A stretch of DNA of 64,000 nucleotides from Thermoanaerobaculia bacterium (lineage in GTDB: Bacteria > Acidobacteriota > Thermoanaerobaculia > Multivoradales > JAGPDF01), in contig JAGPDF010000013.1 in NCBI GenBank assembly GCA_018057705.1, positions 1 through 64,000 of the forward strand, written 5' to 3'. The notes beneath the pieces are model-generated. The model searched no databases. It saw nothing but the letters and a program-made list of their open reading frames with translations, and had not been told where the DNA came from. The position numbers and the translations under genes are program-made. Shown one piece after another: positions 50,155 through 58,594 of the stretch. Positions within the stretch are counted from its first letter, which is position 1; each line of letters opens with the position of its first letter.

Positions 50155-51144
50155 TCAGGAACCGCCGGCCGCGGCGGCCCCAACGGGCCCGCCGACGCCT
50201 CCGGTCACCCCGAGCGATCGGAAGCGGCGGTAGCGCCCTTCGAGGCGCTCCTCGGGGCTCATCTTCTCGAGCACCTGGAGCGCCCTGTCGATCGCGTCCC
50301 CGAGCCGCGCCGCGCCCGCCTCGGGATCGGTGTGCACCCCCCCGGGAGGCTCGCTGACGATCTCGTCCACGACCCCGAACTTGAGGAGGTCGGGAGCGGT
50401 GATGCGCATCGCCTCCGCCGCCTGCGCCTTCATCTCCTGGTCCTTCCAGAGGATCGCGGCACAGCCCTCGGGCGAGATCACCGAGTAGACGGCGTATTCG
50501 AAGATCAGCACGCGGTCACCGACGCCCAGCGCCAGAGCTCCGCCGCTGCCCCCCTCGCCCGTCACGGCGACGACGATCGGAACCCGGAGTCCGGCCATCT
50601 CGAGGAGATTGCGGGCGATCGCCTCGGCCTGTCCGCGCTCTTCGGCGTCGAGGCCGGGATAGGCGCCGGCGGTGTCGATCAGGGTGATGACCGGCAGGCC
50701 GAAGCGCTCGGCGAGCTTCATGATGCGCAGCGCCTTGCGGTAGCCCTCGGGCCGTGGCTGGCCGAAATTCCGCGCGATGCGCTCCTTCGTGCCGCGCCCT
50801 TTGTGGTGGCCGATGATGGCGACCGAGCGGCCGCGGAATCGCGCCAGGCCGGCGACGATGGCGGCGTCGTCGCCGAACGCCCGGTCGCCGTGGAGCTCCA
50901 CCCACTCCTCGGTCATCATGCGGACGTAGTCGAGGGTGTAGGGCCTGTCCTGGTGCCGCGCGACGAGCGCCTTCTGCCAGCGCGAAAGACCCGCGAAGAT
51001 GCGCTCGGTCTCGCTGCGCAGCTCCCTGCGCAGCTCGCGCAACTCCCCTTCCCGGCCGCTACCCTCCGGGTAGCCCTCGAGCTCTTCGATCCTGTGGCGC
51101 AGGGCGACGAGGGGCTCTTCGAACTGGGCGTCCTGGAGACTCAC
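50155..51144 (-). CDS. accA: Acetyl-CoA carboxylase carboxyltransferase subunit alpha
   Basis: 329 residues. AccA and AccD transfer CO2 from carboxybiotin to acetyl-CoA, the first step of fatty-acid synthesis. Family features: an N-terminal helical pair, DYVRMMTEEWVELHGDRAFG, AIIGHHKGRGTKERIARNFG, LPVITLIDTAGAYPGLDAEE, AVTGEGGSGGALALGVGDRV and YSVISPEGCAAILWKD. The oxyanion-hole glycines are present. A Gly/Ala-rich tail ends the protein. accD is not in this window. Confidence 0.96.
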   Translation of the reverse strand: MSLQDAQFEEPLVALRHRIEELEGYPEGSGREGELRELRRELRSETERIFAGLSRWQKALVARHQDRPYTLDYVRMMTEEWVELHGDRAFGDDAAIVAGLARFRGRSVAIIGHHKGRGTKERIARNFGQPRPEGYRKALRIMKLAERFGLPVITLIDTAGAYPGLDAEERGQAEAIARNLLEMAGLRVPIVVAVTGEGGSGGALALGVGDRVLIFEYAVYSVISPEGCAAILWKDQEMKAQAAEAMRITAPDLLKFGVVDEIVSEPPGGVHTDPEAGAARLGDAIDRALQVLEKMSPEERLEGRYRRFRSLGVTGGVGGPVGAAAAGGS

Positions 51145-51211
51145 GGGGGGGACAGGTTACCGGAGGCGCGGGAAGCAGGTCAAACCGCTCTGGGCCGCGA
51201 GGCCGGTCCGT

Positions 51212-53758
51212 TCACAGCAGATGAAAGGGGTCGACGTCGACCGCGAGACCGGCGTGCGGCTTCTCCCCGAGCGCCTCGCGGATCGCCTGCCGGAGGAGGC
51301 CCCCCTGGGCGGAGCGGACCAGCAGTTGCAGCCGCCACTCGCCGCGCAGGCGCTCGAGCGGCGCCGTGGCCGGTCCGGTGACGCGCAGCTCCTCGGCACG
51401 CGGATGGCGGCCGATGCGCGCGGCGATCTCGCCGAGGCGGGCGAGGCCGCGTTCGCGGTTGGCGTCGCGCAGCAGGAGCTGCACCATCCGGGTGTAGGGC
51501 GGATAGTGGAAGATCCGCCGGAAACGCATCTCCTGTTCGGCGAACGCCACATCGTCCTGCAGCAGCGCCGCGCGGATGGCGTAGTGGTCGGGCAGGAAGG
51601 TCTGGATGACCATGCGTCCGGGACGCTCGCCGCGGCCAGCGCGCCCGGCCAGCTGGGTCAGCAGGGCGTAGGTCTTCTCCACCGCGCGAAAGTCGGGAAA
51701 TCCAAGGTAGCTGTCGGCGGAGAGGATCCCGGTGAGAGCGACGCGCGGGAAATGATGACCCTTGGAGACCATCTGGGTGCCGACCAGGATCTGGGTCTCG
51801 CCGCGCTGGAAGCGCTCGAGGATCGCCGCGGGGCCGCCGCCACGGGAGAGCGCGTCGCGGTCGAGCACGTCGACGGCGGCATCGGGGAAACGCTCCTTCA
51901 CCGCCTCTTCGATGCGCTCGGTGCCGGAACCGATCGGCTCCAGAGTCTCGGCCCGGCAGCGCGGGCAGCGCGGCGGCACGGCGAGCCGGGAGTCGCAGTA
52001 GTGGCAGATCAACTGCTCGCCGCGGCCACCCTTGCGGTGGTAGGTGCGCGGCAGGCCGCAATCGTCGCAGCGGAAGTCCTCGCCGCAGGCCCGGCAGAGC
52101 AGCAGCGGCGCGTAGCCGCGTCGATTGCGCAGCAGGATCGTCTGGTCGCCCTCGGTCAGGGCGCGCTCGATCTCGGCGAGGAGGCGGGCCGAAAACTGCA
52201 CGTCGCCGGGCAGGCGACCCTTTCCCCCCACTCCGACACTCGGTTCGTTGCGCAGGTCGACGAGGATCCCTTCGGGGAGGGCGCCGTTGCCGGCGCGCTC
52301 GGTGAGCGTCAGCGCCGCCATCCGGCCGGAGACGACCGCGAGGCGGGTCTCGAGCGAGGGCGTCGCCGAGACCAGCACGGCGACCGCGCCGGCGAGCTTG
52401 GCCCGCATGAGTGCGAGGTCGCGCCCCTGGTAGCGTGGCGACGAGTCCTGCTTGTAGGAAAGGTCCTGCTCTTCGTCGACGACGATGAGGCCGAGCCGGG
52501 TGACCGGCGCGAAGAGTGCCGAGCGCGGACCGACGACCAGCCGCGCTTCTCCGGTGCGGATGCGCGCCCACTCCTGCTGGCGCTCGGCGGCGCCGAGCCC
52601 GGAGTGCAGGACCGCGAGCTCCTTCGGAAAACGCAGACGCGCGGCCGCCGCCAGGGCGGGCACGAGGGCGATCTCGGGGACCAGCAGGAGGACACTGCGG
52701 CCGCCGGCGAGCGCGGCGGCGGCGGCGCGGAGGTAGACCTCGGTCTTTCCCGAACCGGTCATGCCGCGCAACAGGAAGCGCTCGAACTTCCCGCTGGCGA
52801 GCGCGCGCTCGAGCTCGGTCACGGCGCTCGCCTGGTCGCCACGCAGCTCGAGCAGCGGCGGCGCGGCGGAGCTGCCGTTGGCGTGGGCGAGGAGATGGCG
52901 GTCGAGTCCGAGCCGGCTCGGCTGGCTGAAACGAAGCAGGATGCCGAGACCGGTGAGGCGCCTCAAGACGGCGGCGCTGCAGCCGACGCCCTGGCGGAGC
53001 TCGTCGGCGAGCGCCGGCCGGCCGAGGGCGACGAGAAAATCGATCACCGCGCGCCCGGCCGCCGATCGCCCGGCGCGCTCGCGCTGGAGATCCGGGTCGC
53101 CGGGGGCGAGCTCGAACGCCGCGGCGTAGCGTTCGCCGCGCGCTCCGGCTTCGTCCCAGGCGAGGGCGCCCTCCTCGATCGCCTGCACGAGGACCGCCTC
53201 GATCCGGGGATCGTCGAGCTGCTCCTCGATCTCCGAGATCCGCATCTGTCCACGCTCGAGGAGCAGTCCCTGCAGGTCTCGACCGAGGGCCTCGTGATGC
53301 AGGGCCAGCGCCCCCTGGTCGGTGAGGCGGACGCGCCGGTCGCCCCACGAATCGGCCTCGGCAGGGATCATCGCCGCGAGGACGTCGCCCAGGGGTGTCA
53401 GGTAATAGTCGGCGGCGAAGCGGGCGAGCTCGAGCAGCTCGGGAGGCAGCACCGGATCGCGGTCGACGAGATTCTCGATTGCCCGGGTGGCGAAGCCCTC
53501 TGGAGCGGCGGCGCGCGTCGCGACCACATAGCCCGTCATCCGGCGGCGCCCGACCGGCACACGCACGCGCGCTCCGGGTTGGACGCGCTGCTGCTGATAC
53601 GGCGTCAGGTGGTAAGTGAAGGTCTGCCCCACCGGCAGCGGCAGAGCGATGTCCACGAACGCGGTCGCCGGCGCCACGTCGGCCCCAGCCGCTGGCTGTG
53701 GCTTCGCTGGCTCCGAGGGCCCCGGCAGCAGCGATTCCGATTGCGGCCTGTCGGCCAC
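51212..53758 (-). CDS. priA: Primosomal replication helicase PriA
   Basis: 848 residues from GTG 53758. The 3'-DNA-binding domain is at about 30-130 (FVDIALPLPVGQTFTYHLTP). Walker A GMTGSGKT is at 332-339, with LLVPEIALVPALAAA. The Walker B motif reads DEEQ where E. coli has DEEH, followed by SYKQDSSPRY. Zinc-binding cysteines follow (LCRACGEDFRCDDCG, CHYCDSRLAVPPRCPRCRAE), then the helicase motifs VGTQMVSKGHHFPRV and QLAGRAGRGERPGRMVIQT. PriA restarts stalled forks. It is the first gene of the minus-strand superoperon. Confidence 0.95.
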   Translation of the reverse strand: MADRPQSESLLPGPSEPAKPQPAAGADVAPATAFVDIALPLPVGQTFTYHLTPYQQQRVQPGARVRVPVGRRRMTGYVVATRAAAPEGFATRAIENLVDRDPVLPPELLELARFAADYYLTPLGDVLAAMIPAEADSWGDRRVRLTDQGALALHHEALGRDLQGLLLERGQMRISEIEEQLDDPRIEAVLVQAIEEGALAWDEAGARGERYAAAFELAPGDPDLQRERAGRSAAGRAVIDFLVALGRPALADELRQGVGCSAAVLRRLTGLGILLRFSQPSRLGLDRHLLAHANGSSAAPPLLELRGDQASAVTELERALASGKFERFLLRGMTGSGKTEVYLRAAAAALAGGRSVLLLVPEIALVPALAAAARLRFPKELAVLHSGLGAAERQQEWARIRTGEARLVVGPRSALFAPVTRLGLIVVDEEQDLSYKQDSSPRYQGRDLALMRAKLAGAVAVLVSATPSLETRLAVVSGRMAALTLTERAGNGALPEGILVDLRNEPSVGVGGKGRLPGDVQFSARLLAEIERALTEGDQTILLRNRRGYAPLLLCRACGEDFRCDDCGLPRTYHRKGGRGEQLICHYCDSRLAVPPRCPRCRAETLEPIGSGTERIEEAVKERFPDAAVDVLDRDALSRGGGPAAILERFQRGETQILVGTQMVSKGHHFPRVALTGILSADSYLGFPDFRAVEKTYALLTQLAGRAGRGERPGRMVIQTFLPDHYAIRAALLQDDVAFAEQEMRFRRIFHYPPYTRMVQLLLRDANRERGLARLGEIAARIGRHPRAEELRVTGPATAPLERLRGEWRLQLLVRSAQGGLLRQAIREALGEKPHAGLAVDVDPFHLL

Positions 53759-53818
53759 TAGGTGGCACCCTGCGTCAAGAGCTCCCCCCGTGCGCGTTCG
53801 GACCGGCAGAAAGTGAAA

Positions 53819-53854
53819 CGGCCGCCCCAGCTTCCGGAGAAGCGGGAGCGGCCG
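53819..53854 (-). terminator. Intrinsic terminator after carD
   Basis: Arms 53819-53834 and 53839-53854 pair at 14 of 16 positions around a CGGA loop (core CGGCCGC...GCGGCCG, GCTTC...GAAGC). On the minus strand the stem is followed by a T-rich tract (GTTTCACTTT), as expected for a terminator of carD transcripts. It separates carD from the priA superoperon. Confidence 0.75.
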
Positions 53855-53876
53855 CAGGCTTGCACGACCACGGCGA

Positions 53877-54398
53877 CTAGCTGGCGAGCAGGTCGCCCTT
53901 CTTCTTGCGTTCGATGCTGGAGGTCAGGGCGCGCTCCACCTGCTGTTCGGCGTCGCGCTCGGTCAGTCCCTTGACGTGGGCGACTTCGCTGACGATGAAG
54001 CTCTTGGCGCGCTCGTACATCTTCTTCTCACGGAAAGAGAGACTCTTCCTCTGGCTGACGAAGCGGAGGTTCTTGAGCACTTCCGCGACCTCGGTGATGC
54101 GGCCGGTCTTCATCTTCTCGACGTTCTGCTTGTAGCGGCCTTTCCAGTCCTTCTGTGCTTCGACGCTGCCGTTCTCGAGGATGCCGAACAGCGTGCGGAT
54201 CTCCTTCGCCTCGCAGAGGGGACGCAGCCCGACGAGATCGAGGTTGTCCTTGGGCACCATCACCTTGGAATTTCCCGACAGGAGCCGGAGGTGGTAACAG
54301 GTGCGCTCGGTGCCATCGATCCGGCTCGGAGCAATCTCCTCCACAACGGTTACGCCGTGATTCGGGTAGACGACCTTCTGACCGACTTTGAATGTCAC
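53877..54398 (-). CDS. carD: CarD-family transcriptional regulator
   Basis: 173 residues from GTG 54398. The N-terminal RNA polymerase-interaction (Tudor-like) domain is about 1-60: FKVGQKVVYPNHGVTVVEEI, then YHLRLLSGNSKVMVPKDNLD. The C-terminal helical DNA-binding domain spans about 65-160 (IRTLFGILENGSVEAQKDWK, LKNLRFVSQRKSLSFREKKM, YERAKSFIVSEVAHVKGLTE). CarD binds the RNA polymerase beta subunit and stabilises open complexes at rRNA and other promoters. It is transcribed alone, with a predicted promoter at 54472-54500 and a terminator at 53819-53854. Confidence 0.95.
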   Translation of the reverse strand: MTFKVGQKVVYPNHGVTVVEEIAPSRIDGTERTCYHLRLLSGNSKVMVPKDNLDLVGLRPLCEAKEIRTLFGILENGSVEAQKDWKGRYKQNVEKMKTGRITEVAEVLKNLRFVSQRKSLSFREKKMYERAKSFIVSEVAHVKGLTERDAEQQVERALTSSIERKKKGDLLAS

Positions 54399-54471
54399 GT
54401 CCTCTGCCCCCTTCTGTAACTATTGTGAAGCTGGGTACTTAGGATACGAGAGCTACAACTGCCGACGCCGA

Positions 54472-54500
54472 AGAGTAGCCGAAAACGGCGAATTCGTCAA
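54472..54500 (-). promoter_or_regulatory. Sigma-70-type promoter of carD
   Basis: Read on the minus strand: TTGACG (54500-54495), a 17-base spacer, then TACTCT (54477-54472). It leaves a leader of about 65 bases before the GTG start. Confidence 0.6.
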
Positions 54501-54571
54501 CCCCTGGGGGTAGCATAACTGCGGCGTAAGTGTCCGCTCACAAGGGAGTTTTCCACCGACTTTTCCACAGA

Positions 54572-54600
54572 TTGACAGCACCCTGCCCGGCCCGTAGCAT
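54572..54600 (+). promoter_or_regulatory. Sigma-70-type promoter of tRNA-Leu
   Basis: TTGACA (54572-54577), a 17-base spacer, then TAGCAT (54595-54600). The discriminator is GC-rich (CCCTCCCCC), typical of stable-RNA promoters that respond to growth rate and that CarD-type factors help to open. The tRNA begins 24 bases later. Confidence 0.7.
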
Positions 54601-54623
54601 CCCTCCCCCACCACCTTTTTCAT

Positions 54624-54709
54624 GCCGGAGTGGCGGAATGGCAGACGCAGGGGACTCAAAATCCCCCGTCCTCACGGGCGTGCAGGTTCGACTCCTGTCT
54701 CCGGCACCA
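54624..54709 (+). tRNA. tRNA-Leu (anticodon CAA)
   Basis: 86 bases with an encoded CCA end. Acceptor stem GCCGGAG pairs with CTCCGGC; the anticodon stem is GGGGA/TCCCC with loop CTCAAAA, giving anticodon CAA, which reads UUG codons. A long variable arm (CGTCCTCACGGGCG) marks it as class II leucine tRNA. The T loop is GTTCGAC. Discriminator base A is right for Leu. Confidence 0.95.
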
Positions 54710-54750
54710 ATGGAATCAATAACTTAGTAATCCAGCACGGCCCGCTCGAG

Positions 54751-55224
54751 CTATTCGGTCGGCATTCCAGGCGCGCGCCGGAGGCGCCGGCCCAAGCTGT
54801 ACCAGAGGAGAAAGCCGACCAGGATGGCGAGGGGGAGGCCGAAGAGGGCCATCCAGAAGAGTGGCGTGAGAACCAGGCTTTCGAAGTCCCCTCGCCGGAA
54901 ATCGCGGCCGACGACGAAGTAGTTGGTGAGGCAGCCGGCGACAGCTCCGGCCGCGAACGCCTTCAGGGTGAGGGCGATGGCGTCGAATCCCAGGTGCGGG
55001 CCGGCGGCCGCGAGCTTCGGGGCGCCGAGCCAGGCGACGCCATAGAGCCCCAGGGCCGCGATGCAGAGATGCGCCCAGTGGAACGAGCTGACGAAGCCGG
55101 CGAAGAGGGGTCCGCCGAGAGCCAGCACCATCCCCGGCACGAGGACGAATCCGAACGTCGCGACGAGGACGACGACCCGGCGAACGACCTCCAGGGGCAG
55201 ACCCGGTGCGTTCACGAGCGCCAC
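54751..55224 (-). CDS. Hypothetical multi-pass membrane protein
   Basis: 157 residues with four predicted membrane helices: VVVLVATFGFVLVPGMVLAL (about 17-38), HWAHLCIAALGLYGVAWLGA (about 49-68), IALTLKAFAAGAVAGCLTNY (about 83-102) and LFWMALFGLPLAILVGFLLW (about 122-141). The C-terminus is basic. No family recognised. It is 21 bases downstream of the VOC gene on the same strand and probably co-transcribed with it. Confidence 0.6.
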   Translation of the reverse strand: MALVNAPGLPLEVVRRVVVLVATFGFVLVPGMVLALGGPLFAGFVSSFHWAHLCIAALGLYGVAWLGAPKLAAAGPHLGFDAIALTLKAFAAGAVAGCLTNYFVVGRDFRRGDFESLVLTPLFWMALFGLPLAILVGFLLWYSLGRRLRRAPGMPTE

Positions 55225-55245
55225 CCGCCGCAGCTCATCCCGGCC

Positions 55246-55746
55246 TCACTCCGGGAGATGCCGCGGCTGGATCACCGCGTCCGGAGGCGGCAGTTGCGAG
55301 GGATCGAGGAAGAGCACCTCCACCGCCGAGCCGATCTCGGGGAACTGGAAGTAGGCGAAGTCGAAGGCGTCGTCGGCACTCCCCTCCTGCAGGCACTCGC
55401 GCCCCTGCGCTATCAGTTGGGCCTTGGCGGCGCGCACCGCTTCGACGGTCGGATAGACCAGGCAGGTATGGTGGAACCCTTCGCCATGCTCTTCGAGGTG
55501 CTCATCGCAAACGCTGCGGCCGGTGTGCGGCGAGACGAGCTCGAAGTGCCCGCCGCCGACCGCGCACAGCGCCACGCGAAAGGTGAACGGGGTCTCCACT
55601 CCGTGCACCCTCGACCTCGTGGGCACGATCGTATGCACTGCCCACGGCCCGACCCCGAGCGCGTCCGCCAGGCGCTGGGCAGTACCCTCGAGATCGCGGA
55701 CGACGAAACAGGTGTGGTGGAGGGCGGCAGGCAACGGCATCGTCAT
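55246..55746 (-). CDS. VOC (glyoxalase/dioxygenase) superfamily protein
   Basis: 166 residues. There are two paired beta-alpha-beta-beta-beta modules. The first begins LHHTCFVVRDLEGTAQRLAD, with His as metal ligand and Glu in GHFELVSPHTG. The second begins EGFHHTCLVYPTVEAVRAAK and ends with AVEVLFLDPSQLP. The spacing suggests a complete metal site (H, E, H, E) of methylmalonyl-CoA epimerase/glyoxalase type. The substrate cannot be inferred. Confidence 0.8.
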   Translation of the reverse strand: MTMPLPAALHHTCFVVRDLEGTAQRLADALGVGPWAVHTIVPTRSRVHGVETPFTFRVALCAVGGGHFELVSPHTGRSVCDEHLEEHGEGFHHTCLVYPTVEAVRAAKAQLIAQGRECLQEGSADDAFDFAYFQFPEIGSAVEVLFLDPSQLPPPDAVIQPRHLPE

Positions 55747-55797
55747 GCGTTCTCACTCCTCGCGGACCGCGGTTGAGCGCATTCTGCCGGAGCCCGC

Positions 55798-56925
55798 CTA
55801 CTCCTGCAAAGTCCCCAGCGCCGGCAGGAGCTGTTCGAAGAGGAGCTTCTGCGTCAGGCGATGCGGCTGTGGCACGCCGAAGTTGGTCGTGGTGATGACG
55901 ATGACGGCGTCGAGATCGGGTACGACTTGCACGGTGTTGCCGCCCGTGCCGTTCATCGCGAAGCTCTCGAGCGTCCTGCCGGGGAAGGCCGCCAGCGCGG
56001 GAAAGTCGTGGATCCACCACAGGTAGCCGTAGCGGGTGGTCTCGTCGATCTCGGCGTGGGGGGCGGTGGCGGCCGAGATCCACTCGGCGGAGATCACCTG
56101 CTTCCCCTGGAAGCGCCCACCGTCGGCGGCGAGCTGCCCCAAAGCCCAGAGGTCGCGGGTGCGCAGGCCGAGGCCTCCGCCGCCCTGTGCGAGACCGAGC
56201 GGCGAGTACTGCCATTCGGCCCCGGTGATTCCCAACGGTGCGAAGAGCGCCTCCTCGGCGAACTCCGCGAGCGGCTTCCCCACTGCCGACTGAACGACCG
56301 CGCCGAGGGTCGTGACCCCGGCGGTGCAGTAGCGGAAGTTGCGTCCGTACGGCGAGTCGGCGGGCTTCCTGTACCAGGCGGGAAACCCCTGAATCGGCAG
56401 GTCGAGGAAGAATCCCACCCAGTCTTCGACGAGGTACATCCTCTCCTCGTTGCCGCGCGAGAAGGAGTTCTCGTCGTCGCATTCGAGCAGCGAGCTCATG
56501 GTGAGAAGGTCCTCGACGGTGATCGCCCCCTTGCGCACATCGGGATTCTCGAGGGGCCGTTTGCCGATCGCTTCGGCGAGGTAGGGCAGGATCGGCGCGG
56601 CGACCGACGGAATCCGGCCGCGCTCGATCGCCAGCCCGGCCAGGAGTCCGGTCACGGTCTTGGTCGCCGAGCGCGTGTTTCGCCGTGCTTCGGCGCCGCC
56701 GGCGTCGAAGTATCGTTCGAAGAGGATCTCGCCCCGGCGGGCGACGAGGACGCTGGTGATCTGCTGGAAGTCCCCGCGCTCGATCGCGGCCGCGGCGGCA
56801 GCAAACTGCTGCGGCACGGGCGCCGACTCGCCAGCGCGAGCGAGCGGTGGCAGGGCGAGCGTGAAGAGTACGACCTCCAGGATAGGGAGAAGTGCGCTGA
56901 AGCGGCGGAGTCTCGAGCGGTTCAT
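55798..56925 (-). CDS. Serine hydrolase of the beta-lactamase/PBP family
   Basis: 375 residues with a signal peptide ([17 protein letters not shown], about 16-31). The class C/esterase-like fold has the SxxK nucleophile motif in [16 protein letters not shown]. Domain markers [20 protein letters not shown] (in place of the classic YxN) and [19 protein letters not shown] follow, where the third motif (HxG/KTG) reads NGTGG. Such proteins act as periplasmic esterases or peptidases. The altered second and third motifs make true beta-lactamase activity unlikely. Confidence 0.85.
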   Translation of the reverse strand: MNRSRLRRFSALLPILEVVLFTLALPPLARAGESAPVPQQFAAAAAAIERGDFQQITSVLVARRGEILFERYFDAGGAEARRNTRSATKTVTGLLAGLAIERGRIPSVAAPILPYLAEAIGKRPLENPDVRKGAITVEDLLTMSSLLECDDENSFSRGNEERMYLVEDWVGFFLDLPIQGFPAWYRKPADSPYGRNFRYCTAGVTTLGAVVQSAVGKPLAEFAEEALFAPLGITGAEWQYSPLGLAQGGGGLGLRTRDLWALGQLAADGGRFQGKQVISAEWISAATAPHAEIDETTRYGYLWWIHDFPALAAFPGRTLESFAMNGTGGNTVQVVPDLDAVIVITTTNFGVPQPHRLTQKLLFEQLLPALGTLQE

Positions 56926-56998
56926 GGTTGCAATCTAGACGGGTTCCCGCTGCCGGTCTTGCACGAACGCAACCTTGCCTGCCGCCGGAGAAAGGGAC

Positions 56999-57676
56999 TC
57001 AGGGCGCAGCCGGATAGCCGGGGATCTTCGCCCCCAGGCGGATGTCGCGGCGCACGTTCCAGACCCCGTCTGCACCCTTCGTCGGCGTGGCGATACCGCT
57101 GCCGCCGCGCCCCCGATCCTGGCTCGCGCGCTGCTCGGGTCCGAGACGCGGATCGTCGGTGAACAGGATGTCGTCGATGTAGTAGGTGCAGCGGCCCGGC
57201 TCGATGAGGTGCATGTGGATGTGCTGCGGGATGTCCGTGCCGGGATAGCCGCCGGGCCGGATGGTGTCGAACTGGTAGGTTCCGCTGGCGTCGGTCCAGG
57301 CCCATCCGCGCAGGCGCCCGTGCCGGACCCCCGCCTGCTGGGCCGCTGGATCCGGCGGGTAGAGGCCGCCCGCGTCGGTCTGGTAGGCGTAGACGATGAC
57401 GCCGGCCGCCGGCTGCTTGCCGTTGGCAGTGAGCACGGTGCCGCGGATCCGCAGCGGCTCTCCCGGCTCGCTTGCGGGTGCGATGCGGGCCTGCGCCGGA
57501 GGCGCTGCCGGCATGCCGACGAAGACCGCCTCGCAGCCCTCGCACGGCAGACCGACGACGGGCTCCCGCGCGGGCGCGGAGTCCGCGGCGCAAGCCGGTG
57601 CGGAAAGCGCGAGCGTCACGAGAAAAGCTCTCAGCAAAGGGGTGCGGACGACTCGGCTGGGGGTCGAGCGTTTCAT
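56999..57676 (-). CDS. Exported intradiol-dioxygenase-like protein
   Basis: 225 residues from ATG 57676; ATG 57709 is also possible. A signal peptide (LLRAFLVTLALSAPACA) precedes the mature domain. The domain resembles intradiol ring-cleavage dioxygenases of the protocatechuate 3,4-dioxygenase type: IRGTVLTANGKQPAAGVIVY, a Tyr in DAGGLYPPDP, another in TIRPGGYPG, and two His in PQHIHMHLIEP. These match the usual Fe(III) ligands (two Tyr, two His). Export and a CEGCEAVF stretch near residue 45 set it apart from the cytosolic enzymes. It follows the AraC-type regulator by 38 bases. Confidence 0.8.
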   Translation of the reverse strand: MKRSTPSRVVRTPLLRAFLVTLALSAPACAADSAPAREPVVGLPCEGCEAVFVGMPAAPPAQARIAPASEPGEPLRIRGTVLTANGKQPAAGVIVYAYQTDAGGLYPPDPAAQQAGVRHGRLRGWAWTDASGTYQFDTIRPGGYPGTDIPQHIHMHLIEPGRCTYYIDDILFTDDPRLGPEQRASQDRGRGGSGIATPTKGADGVWNVRRDIRLGAKIPGYPAAP

Positions 57677-57714
57677 CGGTGGCCTCCGGAGTGCTCGGGT
57701 ACTTTTCATCGGAT

Positions 57715-58575
57715 TCAGTTCGAGCCGCGGCGGAAGGTGCGCGGGGTGACGCCGAACTGCTTGCGGAAGGCGTTGCTGAAGTGACTCTGATCGGCGAAGC
57801 CGGCGACGGCGGCGATCTCGGCCAGCGGCGCCGCCGTGCGCTGCATCATCCGCCGGGCACGGTCGAGGCGGCAGCGACGCAGATATTCGCTCGGCGAGCG
57901 TCCGAAGGCGGTCCGAAAGCGTCGTGCGAGGTGCACCGGATGCACGCCGAGCTCGCCGGCGATCTCCCCCACCGACCGGGGAGCCGCGCCCATGCAGGTA
58001 TCGCGCAGGAGCTCTCGCGCCCGCAGAAGCCAGCCCGGGACCGCGCTGCCCGTCGCGTCGCGCGGCACGCCCGTGCGCAGTAGCAACTCCAGGCAGAGCT
58101 CCTCGGTCACGCAGGAAGCGAGCGCGTCCAGGCCGCGAGCCTCGGACAGCAATTGCCGCACGAGAGGCACCGCCGCCGCCCCTACGCACACACCCTTTAC
58201 CGAGAGCTTTGTTTCCGTTTCGAGTTCCGCCATCGCAGCGTCCGAAATCGACAGCGTGGCGAACGCCGCCCGCGAGAGATCGGTCTCCTCAGCGAAGCAG
58301 TCGCGGTGCGCCGTTCCAGGAGGGCTGTAAACGATCAACGGCGGTGAGCCGTCGACCGGCAGCTCGGCGCTGGTCTCGTAGCGGCCGCGCAGCACGAAAA
58401 CGAAGTGGGCGTCGTCATGGCGGTGCGGCGCGACCTCGCGATTCGGCAGCGTCGGCGTGAACTGCGCCAGCCGGAAGCCTCCCACCTCGCGCTCTGCCGC
58501 CGCCCGGCCGAAGAAGCTGCCGAACGGCATCGACGGCGGGTGTTCGCCGACTCGGCCAGGTGGGGGGCTCGCCAT
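57715..58575 (-). CDS. AraC-family transcriptional regulator
   Basis: About 286 residues from ATG 58575; ATG 58530 is possible and neither has a clear ribosome-binding site. The N-terminal cupin-like sensor domain has REVAPHRHDDAHFVFVLRGR and YSPPGTAHRDCF. The C-terminal double HTH shows RSVGEIAGELGVHPVHLARR, FRTAFGRSPSEYLRRCRLDR and LAEIAAVAGFADQSHFSNAF, ending RKQFGVTPRTFRR. It probably regulates its own operon with the dioxygenase-like gene and the DUF4440 gene. The ligand is unknown. Confidence 0.9.
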   Translation of the reverse strand: MASPPPGRVGEHPPSMPFGSFFGRAAAEREVGGFRLAQFTPTLPNREVAPHRHDDAHFVFVLRGRYETSAELPVDGSPPLIVYSPPGTAHRDCFAEETDLSRAAFATLSISDAAMAELETETKLSVKGVCVGAAAVPLVRQLLSEARGLDALASCVTEELCLELLLRTGVPRDATGSAVPGWLLRARELLRDTCMGAAPRSVGEIAGELGVHPVHLARRFRTAFGRSPSEYLRRCRLDRARRMMQRTAAPLAEIAAVAGFADQSHFSNAFRKQFGVTPRTFRRGSN

Positions 58576-58594
58576 GCAGACTGTACGCGCCGGT

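Noticed and set aside
52440-52480. PriA Walker B motif DEEQ in place of E. coli DEEH
   Set aside because: As far as I recall this substitution is seen in PriA of several phyla. All other motifs are intact, so it is not treated as a defect.
51221-53761. An 846-codon plus-strand open frame opposite priA, and similar long antisense frames opposite leuS, lptFG and lptC-lptA
   Set aside because: Shadow frames caused by high GC at third positions. The sense-strand proteins have complete, recognisable motifs.
55798-56925. Beta-lactamase (antibiotic resistance) call for the serine hydrolase
   Set aside because: SxxK is present, but the YxN and KTG/HxG motifs are altered (YCT, NGTGG). Esterase or peptidase-type function is more likely.
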